10,051 bases of DNA. It comes from CAXRGH01 sp964230195 (GTDB taxonomy: Bacteria > Pseudomonadota > Gammaproteobacteria > Enterobacterales > Alteromonadaceae). Position numbers and translations under genes: made by a program. This document shows positions 1-5,431 of the stretch, piece by piece. The notes under the pieces are model-generated. The model had not been told where the DNA came from, made no database searches, and saw only the letters and a list, made by a program, of their open reading frames with translations. Where the stretch lies: contig CAXRGH010000039.1 in NCBI GenBank assembly GCA_964230195.1, positions 1-10,051 of the forward strand. The letters are read 5' to 3'. The first letter of the stretch is position 1; each line of letters opens with the position of its first letter.

Positions 1-36
1 GAGACACTCTTTCCCTACACGACGCTCTTCCGATCT
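1..36 (+). other. Illumina TruSeq adapter remnant (artefact)
   Basis: Positions 4-36 match the 33-base Illumina Read 1 adapter/primer exactly as I know it, ending in the diagnostic CTCTTCCGATCT at 25-36. It is not genomic. It marks the true end of the assembled contig, so biological sequence begins at about 37. The adapter stays open in the frame of the following gene, so an automatic gene caller could extend the first protein through it. Confidence 0.97.
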
Positions 37-37
37 A

Positions 38-550
38 AACGGTCAAAAAAATACATACACCTTAGGACGTCAGATCAACCAGCTCATAGACGAGTTACTT
101 GCCATTGGTTTGGTTGACTTTTTTGATGGTAAAGCTGAAAAAACTGAGTCATATAACAACAGAGTTTTATGTCTTCCCTCCATGGTTAATACCAATGCCA
201 CCATGGCTACTCTTCACAATACTCGTCAAGTGATGACCATTGATTGGTTGCCCGATGACGACTTAGTCTCTACGCTTGCCAAAATGATGGGACTCATCAA
301 CAGCCAATACGATGATGATCTTATTGGAGAATTTCGCGCGTATTGGTTAGGGCGACCCGATAATCAATTTACCTTGTATCAATGGACGCAAAAATTTGTG
401 TTTCAATTGAAAAATAAACGTACAATGAAAGTCAATAATCAACAGATTGTTGGAACACAGCAAGTCTCCAAAGCGCCGGGGATTAGTGTGAATAATAACG
501 CCAAAGCACTTGTAGAAAAATATCATGGAAAAAATCACAAAGCAGATTGA
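38..550 (+). CDS. DnaT-domain primosomal protein, 5'-truncated
   Basis: This is the C-terminal 170 residues of a probable primosome protein. The frame is open from the adapter junction, so the real start lies off the contig; the TTG at 110 is only the first start-like codon. Numbering from position 38, residues about 67-127 (nt 239-415) resemble the ssDNA-binding C-terminal domain of DnaT. Visible hallmarks are IDWLPDDD, then a GL...Y segment, then EFRAYWLGRPD, and QW..KFV..L. E. coli DnaT has the same W-P, F-AYW and QW spacing. The preceding segment (about 9-30, LGRQINQLIDELLAIGLVDF) looks like the end of a winged-helix fold, which E. coli DnaT lacks, so this may be a DnaT-like replication protein rather than a DnaT orthologue. 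The last 26 bases overlap the downstream DnaC-like gene, which suggests translational coupling and a shared role in DnaB delivery. The C-terminal tail after the domain is low in hydrophobics and probably flexible. Confidence 0.75.
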   Translation, partial: NGQKNTYTLGRQINQLIDELLAIGLVDFFDGKAEKTESYNNRVLCLPSMVNTNATMATLHNTRQVMTIDWLPDDDLVSTLAKMMGLINSQYDDDLIGEFRAYWLGRPDNQFTLYQWTQKFVFQLKNKRTMKVNNQQIVGTQQVSKAPGISVNNNAKALVEKYHGKNHKAD

Positions 551-1367
551 TGAACTGGCGAAAGCCATGGGTAAAAAAGCTCCGAGTGATGATTCAAAAG
601 ACAAGCATGCTTTAGATTATCAGTCATTGCGTAAACTCTATGACCAACAAGCCAATCAAGATGTTGCAAAACTGCAACATGACTCAAAGCGCGAACGCAT
701 CAAAGCGCTCCATGGCAGTGCCGACCTAAATCCTAAATGGACTTTTGATTCATTAATAGAAGACAGTGAGGACGTTCGTGAAGCAATGTCTATCGCTCAA
801 TCGTTCATTGCAGCTCATTCAGACCCTATATGGCGAGAACAGAGTGCGCACATGATGATCTTTTATGGTGATTACGGCAGAGGCAAGTCACATATGGCTG
901 GCGCAATTGCTAATAAGTTAATTGATGATTTTGAAATATCAGTATTGTACCGTCAGCTCTCTACATTACTTGAAATGCGATTTTTCTCATACGATTACAA
1001 CGCGCAAGACAACATTGGTGAAAAATTCAGAGAAACAAACAAGGAATTACTTGATGTTGATTTGCTAATCCTTGATGAAGTTTGTGTGAACGAATCAACA
1101 TTAAAAAAGAACACACAAAGCTGGCTTGGAAATCTATTACGTCAACGAGCTGCTGCCCACAAAAACAATATATTAATCACCAATCACAGTATGGCTGAAC
1201 TTGAATCAGCCTTGGGTAAATATTGTTTTGAATCAATGAAGGAATACGAAACCTACATGGTAAGGTTCTTTGGCCCAAGCAGAAGGAACAACATTACTGA
1301 TCCTGCGTCTCATTATGAAGCAACGCCAGTATCAACCTCTGGCTATGTGCCTAATCAAGTAAAATAA
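525..1367 (+). CDS. dnaC: DnaC-like AAA+ replicative helicase loader
   Basis: This is a 280-residue protein predicted to load the DnaB helicase on single-stranded DNA. E. coli DnaC is 245 residues; the extra length is mainly N-terminal, and there is a short C-terminal extension. The N-terminal 75 residues are charged and helical and would hold the helicase-binding region. Walker A is GDYGRGKS (115-122), Walker B is LLILDE (180-185), and sensor 1 is ITN (218-220). The stretch VDLLILDEVCV followed by LITNHSMAELESALG aligns well with E. coli DnaC. Box VII is odd: E. coli has LGERVMDRM, but this protein has LGKYCFESM (230-238), so both arginines are missing, including the position of the arginine finger (R220 in E. 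coli; S237 here). R247, R253 and R254 follow shortly after. The ATG at 525 lies inside the upstream gene and has no good Shine-Dalgarno sequence, consistent with coupling; M15 at 567 is an alternative start. DnaC proteins are known domesticated phage loaders, so a phage-derived variant is possible. Confidence 0.85.
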   Translation: MEKITKQIDELAKAMGKKAPSDDSKDKHALDYQSLRKLYDQQANQDVAKLQHDSKRERIKALHGSADLNPKWTFDSLIEDSEDVREAMSIAQSFIAAHSDPIWREQSAHMMIFYGDYGRGKSHMAGAIANKLIDDFEISVLYRQLSTLLEMRFFSYDYNAQDNIGEKFRETNKELLDVDLLILDEVCVNESTLKKNTQSWLGNLLRQRAAAHKNNILITNHSMAELESALGKYCFESMKEYETYMVRFFGPSRRNNITDPASHYEATPVSTSGYVPNQVK

Positions 1368-1655
1368 CCAAAAGCAGCTAAGCTATACTGACAGTCATAA
1401 CTAATAGATGCTGTAACGCAATTGATCCACAATATCATCGACTCGAGCTTTTCTAGACTTACCTAGCTAACACTCGCCCTTTAGTCACAAGCAAAATTCA
1501 GCTGCAATTGCGGCTTATCCATTCACTGTATTCAACGAAAAAACCCTGAAAAATAAAAAAATGCCATCATGAATTTCAACGTAAAACGGTATCGATAAAA
1601 CCTCACAAGATCCAGATCAATGCATGTTAAACCGTATTCGCTACACTTTCACAAC
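1368..1655. other. Gene-free left part of the oriC intergenic region
   Basis: This stretch has no credible ORF on either strand, no tRNA-like fold and no clear hairpin-plus-T terminator behind the dnaC-like gene. It holds three GATC sites (1424, 1609, 1615) and only degenerate DnaA-box look-alikes, such as TTAGTCACA at 1481. It probably belongs to the outer flank of the origin. No mioC-like flavodoxin gene is present, although mioC holds this side of oriC in E. coli. Confidence 0.6.
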
Positions 1656-1664
1656 TTACCCACA
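1656..1664 (+). promoter_or_regulatory. Weak DnaA box (TTACCCACA)
   Basis: The site has one mismatch to TTATNCACA (T to C at position 4). It lies 24 bp outside the first perfect box and may mark the outer edge of the DnaA array. It would be a low-affinity site if used. Confidence 0.4.
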
Positions 1665-1688
1665 ACAAACCAACAAAATACGATATTA

Positions 1689-1697
1689 TGTGGATAA
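1689..1697 (-). promoter_or_regulatory. DnaA box, perfect (TTATCCACA), R4-like
   Basis: The plus strand reads TGTGGATAA, the reverse complement of the strongest known DnaA box. It faces the opposite way to the R1-like box at 1868 and is the outermost perfect box, so by position and polarity it corresponds to E. coli R4. Confidence 0.85.
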
Positions 1698-1761
1698 AAA
1701 TGGTAATAACCTATCGATAAGCAAAAAATAAGCAGTGAATTAAATTAACATTAATTTAGAC

Positions 1762-1770
1762 TGTGGATAA
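1762..1770 (-). promoter_or_regulatory. DnaA box, perfect (TTATCCACA), R2-like
   Basis: The plus strand reads TGTGGATAA. It forms an inverted pair with the box at 1780-1788, with 9 bp between them. Its polarity matches E. coli R2. Confidence 0.85.
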
Positions 1771-1779
1771 CCTAGCTAG

Positions 1780-1788
1780 TTATTCACA
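1780..1788 (+). promoter_or_regulatory. DnaA box (TTATTCACA), R5M-like
   Basis: The site fits TTATNCACA with T at the free position. It has the same polarity as the box next to the unwinding element. The comparable E. coli R5M site is TCATTCACA, so this one should bind better. Confidence 0.8.
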
Positions 1789-1867
1789 GGTTAAATGAAC
1801 AAAGATCAATAGCTATCAACAGATCTAAAAACCACCTAAACCAATGTAAAATAAAGATAATTCAGAC

Positions 1868-1876
1868 TTATCAACA
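1868..1876 (+). promoter_or_regulatory. R1-equivalent DnaA box (TTATCAACA)
   Basis: This box is 8 bp from GATCCTAATAA, the start of the unwinding element. In E. coli the perfect R1 box is 9 bp from the same GATCCTAATAA string (recalled oriC sequence). Here position 6 is A instead of C, so the site departs from consensus by one base at the place where the DnaA filament normally starts. A second, weaker copy (CTATCAACA) lies at 1813-1821. Confidence 0.65.
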
Positions 1877-1884
1877 GAAAATCG

Positions 1885-1940
1885 GATCCTAATAATAGTA
1901 ATAATAAATAAAGATCTAATAGATCTATATATTTATAAGG
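1885..1940. other. DNA unwinding element of oriC
   Basis: The segment is extremely AT-rich: 1890-1912 contains a single G and no C. On the minus strand two 13-mer-like units start with GATCT. The one reading leftward from 1916 (GATCTTTATTTAT) fits 11 of 13 positions of the E. coli GATCTNTTNTTTT consensus. The plus-strand 13-mer at 1922-1934 (GATCTATATATTT) matches 11 of 13 bases of the E. coli L 13-mer. The T-rich minus strand carries repeated TTATT, the motif that E. coli DnaA binds in single-stranded form. Six back-to-back TAA/TAG triplets occupy 1890-1907. Confidence 0.8.
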
Positions 1941-1975
1941 TTTGATCATTTCGTCCACTGCTTAAATTTTAACCA

Positions 1976-2004
1976 TTTCCAAATACAAATAATTCCTATA
2001 AAAT
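1976..2004 (+). promoter_or_regulatory. Candidate sigma-70 promoter of mnmG
   Basis: The -35 TTTCCA (1976-1981) and -10 TAAAAT (1999-2004) are 17 bp apart, matching consensus at 4 of 6 and 5 of 6 positions. The discriminator is GC-rich (CGCCCC, 2006-2011), a hallmark of promoters repressed by ppGpp; E. coli gidA is known to be stringently controlled. Transcription would start near 2011 and run away from oriC, as gidA transcription does in E. coli, where it assists initiation. Confidence 0.45.
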
Positions 2005-2065
2005 ACGCCCCCTTTTTTGATTATTCATAAAACAACGATCAAACGATCGGTAGGCTGAGTATTGC

Positions 2066-3970
2066 ATGTATTATCACCAAACATTTGATGTCATTATTAT
2101 CGGAGGCGGTCACGCTGGAAGTGAAGCTGCATTAGCCGCCGCTAGAATGGGATCCCAGACCTTGTTACTTACCCATAACATGGAAACACTTGGACAAATG
2201 TCTTGTAATCCAGCCATTGGTGGAATTGGTAAAGGCCATTTAGTAAAAGAGATCGATGCAATGGGCGGTGCCATGGCTAAGGCCGCTGACATTGGTGGTA
2301 TTCAATTCAGAACACTCAACTCAAGTAAAGGACCTGCTGTAAGAGCAACACGTGCACAAGCTGATCGTTCACTTTACCGTGCGTATATTCGTGAAACGTT
2401 AGAATCTCAACCTAATTTACACATTTTTCAACAGAGTGTTGATGATCTCATTGTCGAAAATCACAGAGCCGTTGGTGTTGTTACCCAAATGGGGTTGAAG
2501 TTTAAAGCGAAAGCCGTTGTCCTCACCGCAGGCACATTTTTGGGTGGGACTATTCACATTGGATTAGAAAATTACCGCGGCGGAAGAGCTGGCGACCCAC
2601 CTTCAATCGCTTTAGCAAACCGACTCAGAGATTTACCTTTCCGTGTTGATCGCTTGAAAACTGGAACACCGGCTCGTCTTGACACTCGAACACTGGATTA
2701 CAGCCAAATGCAAGAACAACCGGGTGATAATCCCACACCGGTATTTTCTTACATGCATGATCGTTCAGTGCAACCACGACAAATATCATGCTACATCACC
2801 CACACTAATGAACGAACCCATGACATCATTCGCTCTGGATTAGATCGCTCACCAATGTATACCGGTGTAATTGAAGGCGTTGGTCCTCGTTATTGTCCAT
2901 CAATTGAAGATAAAATTAACCGATTTAGTGACAAGAATTCTCACCAGATATTTGTTGAACCAGAAGGTCTCAATAGTATTGAGGTGTATCCAAACGGTAT
3001 ATCAACAAGCTTACCCTTTGACGTTCAGTTCGATCTGGTTCGTTCTATTAAAGGCTTTGAAAATGCTCACATTATTCGCCCAGGTTACGCCATCGAATAT
3101 GACTTTTTTGATCCACGAGATTTGAAATCTTCATTGGAAACAAAGTTCATTGAAGGGCTGTTTTTTGCTGGACAGATCAATGGAACCACAGGCTACGAAG
3201 AAGCGGGAGCTCAAGGTTTAATCGCAGGTATGAACGCATCATTGCAGGTTCAAGGTAAGGCCGCGTGGACACCACGACGTGATGAAGCTTACATTGGGGT
3301 ATTGATTGATGATCTGGCAACCATGGGAACAAAAGAGCCGTATCGTATGTTTACTAGTCGTGCAGAATATCGATTGCTTCTGCGTGAAGACAACGCAGAT
3401 TTACGATTGACGCCAAAAGCGCATGAGTTAGGGTTAATTGATGATCAACGCTGGCGCGCATTTAACGAAAAAGTTGAATTGATCGAACAGGAAAAACAAC
3501 GACTTAGCAGTCAATGGGTACATCCAAATCATAGTGCTGTCACTGCGTTAAATGACATGCTTAAGAATCCGGTTACTCGAGAGCATTCGTTGCAAGATCT
3601 GATTCGTCGTCCTGAGATGGATTACAAAACACTGATGGAAGTCGAAGGTATTGGCCCAGGTATTGATCATGATCAAGCTGCTGAACAAGTGGAAATTCAA
3701 ATTAAGTATCAAGGTTATATTGATCGCCAATTAGACGAAATCGACAAACTCAATCGCCATGAAAACACCTTGCTTCCAAAAGAGTTTGATTACAGTGCTA
3801 TTTCAGGCCTATCAAACGAAGTGGTGGCAAAATTACATGATGCTAGACCAGAAACTGTTGGTAAAGCGTCAAGAATATCAGGCATCACGCCAGCGGCTAT
3901 TTCGCTGTTGCTCGTGCATTTGAAAAAACAAGGCTTGTTGCGCAAAGTGGTTGCTAAGGACACTGCATAA
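2066..3970 (+). CDS. mnmG: tRNA uridine-5-carboxymethylaminomethyl modification enzyme MnmG (GidA)
   Basis: This FAD enzyme works with MnmE in the cytoplasm to form the 5-carboxymethylaminomethyl (cmnm5/nm5) group on wobble uridine 34 of several tRNAs, using methylene-tetrahydrofolate and FADH2. The product is 634 residues (E. coli 629) and aligns along its full length. The N-terminal dinucleotide-binding motif is IIGGGHAGSE (11-20). MSCNPAIGGIGKGH carries C47 and GPRYCPSIEDK carries C277, the two conserved cysteines, at the same numbers as in E. coli. The family signatures GGRAGDPPS, PNGISTSLPFDVQ and FAGQINGTTGYEEA are intact. The C-terminal region (about 565-625, from ENTLLP to LKKQGLL) is the MnmE/tRNA-binding helical part. 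The ATG at 2066 fits the family start; only a weak TAGG precedes it. It is the first gene after oriC, followed by rsmG one base after its stop. Regulation by the origin-proximal promoter and SeqA sites is inferred. Confidence 0.98.
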   Translation: MYYHQTFDVIIIGGGHAGSEAALAAARMGSQTLLLTHNMETLGQMSCNPAIGGIGKGHLVKEIDAMGGAMAKAADIGGIQFRTLNSSKGPAVRATRAQADRSLYRAYIRETLESQPNLHIFQQSVDDLIVENHRAVGVVTQMGLKFKAKAVVLTAGTFLGGTIHIGLENYRGGRAGDPPSIALANRLRDLPFRVDRLKTGTPARLDTRTLDYSQMQEQPGDNPTPVFSYMHDRSVQPRQISCYITHTNERTHDIIRSGLDRSPMYTGVIEGVGPRYCPSIEDKINRFSDKNSHQIFVEPEGLNSIEVYPNGISTSLPFDVQFDLVRSIKGFENAHIIRPGYAIEYDFFDPRDLKSSLETKFIEGLFFAGQINGTTGYEEAGAQGLIAGMNASLQVQGKAAWTPRRDEAYIGVLIDDLATMGTKEPYRMFTSRAEYRLLLREDNADLRLTPKAHELGLIDDQRWRAFNEKVELIEQEKQRLSSQWVHPNHSAVTALNDMLKNPVTREHSLQDLIRRPEMDYKTLMEVEGIGPGIDHDQAAEQVEIQIKYQGYIDRQLDEIDKLNRHENTLLPKEFDYSAISGLSNEVVAKLHDARPETVGKASRISGITPAAISLLLVHLKKQGLLRKVVAKDTA

Positions 3971-3971
3971 C

Positions 3972-4604
3972 ATGGAGCAAACGGAATTATTGTCGGTACT
4001 GGAACGTTCGCTAGCGGAAACTGAACTCAAACCAAGCAATGAGCAAAAGCAGCAATTAGTAAAGCTGGTTAGCTTAGTGAATAAGTGGAACAAAGCTTAC
4101 AATCTTACCTCTGTGCGAGATCCAAGGGATATGTTAGTCAAACATATACTAGATTCAATTGTTGTTGCACCATACATCACTGGCTCCCGTGTAATTGATG
4201 TTGGAACAGGACCTGGATTTCCCGGATTACCGTTGGCGATTATGTTACCTGGTGTTGAATTTACCTTATTGGACAGTCTTGGCAAACGCATAAGATTCAT
4301 TAAGCAAGCAATTTTTGAGTTAGGTATCACCAATGTCACTGCAGTTCAGTCAAGAGTTGAATCTCATCAACCTGAGTTACCCTACCATCAAGTACTGAGT
4401 CGAGCTTTTGCGTCACTGCACGATATGCTTTCTTGGTGCAATCACCTAGTTGATAAAGAAGGTCAATTTTTAGCGTTAAAAGGCCAAATTGAAGAACAAG
4501 AGTTGAAGCAAATTCCAAACGACTTTATTATCAAGGATACAGATGAGTTGAAGGTTCCCAATTTAGAGGGAACTCGACACCTAGTAACCGTCATAAAACG
4601 CTAA
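3972..4604 (+). CDS. rsmG: 16S rRNA (guanine-527-N7)-methyltransferase RsmG (GidB)
   Basis: It transfers a methyl group from S-adenosylmethionine to N7 of G527 in the 530 loop of 16S rRNA; loss of the family enzyme gives low-level streptomycin resistance. The product is 210 residues (E. coli 207). The N-terminal helix region ends in NKWNKAYNLTSVRDP (37-51). The SAM-binding motif I is VIDVGTGPGFPG (74-85), followed by LLDSLGKR (99-106, acidic D101) and the conserved SRAFASL (143-149). I chose the ATG at 3972 because AAGGA (3956-3960) precedes it and the resulting N-terminus fits the family. A TTG at 3951 would add seven residues and overlap mnmG by 20 bases. Only one base separates it from the mnmG stop, so the two are almost certainly co-transcribed, the classical gidA-gidB pair. 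Confidence 0.97.
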   Translation: MEQTELLSVLERSLAETELKPSNEQKQQLVKLVSLVNKWNKAYNLTSVRDPRDMLVKHILDSIVVAPYITGSRVIDVGTGPGFPGLPLAIMLPGVEFTLLDSLGKRIRFIKQAIFELGITNVTAVQSRVESHQPELPYHQVLSRAFASLHDMLSWCNHLVDKEGQFLALKGQIEEQELKQIPNDFIIKDTDELKVPNLEGTRHLVTVIKR

Positions 4605-4618
4605 TCTCCAACACAAGT

Positions 4619-4624
4619 AGGTGA
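4619..4624 (+). promoter_or_regulatory. Ribosome binding site fixing the parA start
   Basis: AGGTGA lies 5 bases upstream of the TTG at 4630. The in-frame GTG at 4621 is itself inside this Shine-Dalgarno sequence and has no site of its own, so TTG 4630 is the better start. Confidence 0.6.
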
Positions 4625-4629
4625 CTATT

Positions 4630-5415
4630 TTGGCTAAGGTAATTGCAATTGCGAATCAAAAAGGTGGTGTTGGAAAAACCACAACTGCCGTCAATGTTGC
4701 TGCATCAATGGCAGCGACCAAACGTAGAGTATTGCTAATTGACCTTGACCCTCAGGGTAATGCAACCATGGGAAGTGGTGTTGACAAGTTTGAAGTCTCC
4801 GGAACCAGTTACGAATTACTGATTGAAGAACAAGAACCAAGCACCGTGATTGTACCTTCCGAGGAGGGAAAATATGACGTTATTCCTGCGAACGCAGACG
4901 TTACCGCGGCTGAGATTAAACTCATGGAGCAGTTTGCGCGAGAATCACGCCTACGCCAATCTCTCGATAAAGTGAGAGATAACTATGATTATATATTCAT
5001 TGATTGCCCACCCTCTCTTAACTTACTAACGGTCAATGCATTAGCTGCAGCCGATTCCGTTATGGTTCCAATGCAATGTGAATACTTTGCACTTGAAGGG
5101 CTGACGGCGTTGTTGGATACCATTCAAAAACTCGCCTCAGTGGTTAATCCTAAGTTGAAAATCGAGGGTATTCTTCGAACCATGTACGATCCGCGTAATC
5201 GACTCGCCAACGACGTATCAGACCAATTAAAACGTCACTTTGGTGAACAAGTGTATCGTACCGTTATTCCCCGTAACGTTAGGCTTGCGGAAGCGCCGAG
5301 TTTCGGTGTCCCTGTAATGTATTACGACAAATCATCCACTGGCGCTAAAGCATATTTAGCCCTCGCTGGAGAAATAATAAGACGCAGCAACAATACAATT
5401 GCAGCTGCAAGTTAA
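4630..5415 (+). CDS. parA: Chromosome partitioning ATPase ParA (Soj family)
   Basis: ParA is a nucleoid-bound, ATP-dependent dimer that moves ParB-parS complexes so that sister origins separate. The product is 261 residues from the TTG start, giving an MAKVIAIANQ N-terminus like Vibrio ParA1; a GTG start at 4621 would add three residues. The deviant Walker A KGGVGKTT (11-18) contains signature lysine K11 and catalytic K16. Walker A' is LLIDLDPQGN (35-44, D38 and D40), and Walker B is IFIDCPPS (122-129, D125). RTMYDPRNRL and VIPRNVRLAEAPS are typical of the small chromosomal type, and there is no extended N-terminal HTH as in plasmid P1/F SopA-type proteins. It follows rsmG by 25 bases and is followed by parB 16 bases after its stop, so it is probably part of the mnmG-rsmG-parA-parB transcript. 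E. coli lacks this pair, which argues against an enteric host. Confidence 0.96.
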   Translation: MAKVIAIANQKGGVGKTTTAVNVAASMAATKRRVLLIDLDPQGNATMGSGVDKFEVSGTSYELLIEEQEPSTVIVPSEEGKYDVIPANADVTAAEIKLMEQFARESRLRQSLDKVRDNYDYIFIDCPPSLNLLTVNALAAADSVMVPMQCEYFALEGLTALLDTIQKLASVVNPKLKIEGILRTMYDPRNRLANDVSDQLKRHFGEQVYRTVIPRNVRLAEAPSFGVPVMYYDKSSTGAKAYLALAGEIIRRSNNTIAAAS

Positions 5416-5431
5416 TGGAAATAAGATCAAT

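Larger units (their letters stand above)
1804..2048. promoter_or_regulatory. GATC cluster (Dam methylation / SeqA sequestration)
   Basis: Eight GATC sites start at 1804, 1822, 1885, 1913, 1922, 1944, 2037 and 2045; chance alone would give about one in this length. Several sit inside the unwinding element and two lie between the mnmG promoter and its start codon. This pattern is typical of Dam/SeqA-controlled origins and would allow sequestration of both the origin and the mnmG promoter after firing. Confidence 0.75.
1656..2050. other. oriC: Chromosomal replication origin (oriC)
   Basis: This is the predicted origin, directly upstream of mnmG (gidA) as in E. coli. It contains three boxes fitting TTATNCACA (1689-1697 and 1762-1770 on the minus strand, 1780-1788 on the plus strand) and weaker boxes at 1656 and 1868. 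A very AT-rich unwinding element lies at 1885-1940, and eight GATC sites fall between 1804 and 2048. Read in the E. coli orientation (minus strand here), the order is 13-mer region, R1-like box, R5M-like box, then outward-facing boxes in R2 and R4 orientation. This keeps box polarity and the position of the unwinding element on the gidA side. The spacing between the R1-like and R5M-like boxes is 79 bp, against about 46 bp in the E. coli sequence as I recall it. I found no convincing IHF site in the gap. Confidence 0.9.

Noticed and set aside
1368..1420. Rho-independent terminator after the dnaC-like gene
   Set aside because: Short AGC-rich complementarity exists, but there is no stable GC-rich stem followed by a T run.
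1481..1489. TTAGTCACA as a further DnaA box
   Set aside because: It has a mismatch at the conserved fourth base and stands alone, about 170 bp from the box cluster.
1789..1867. Possible IHF site between the R1-like and R5M-like boxes
   Set aside because: I tested the ATCAA occurrences on the plus strand and TTGAT on the other against WATCAANNNNTTR; none has the second half of the motif.
2349..2354. CACGTG core inside mnmG as a possible parS site
   Set aside because: The flanks (AGCAA on the left, CACAA on the right) do not form the TGTTTCACGTGAAACA-type palindrome. The CCACGTAG at about 6915 also fails. No parS is supported in this window.
3951..3971. TTG start giving a longer RsmG
   Set aside because: It lies inside mnmG, lacks a ribosome site, and the extra residues do not resemble the family. 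ATG 3972 follows AAGGA.
5399..5431. TTG start giving an eleven-residue extension of ParB
   Set aside because: ParB proteins begin just before the KRGLGRGLDALL peptide, which the ATG at 5432 provides.
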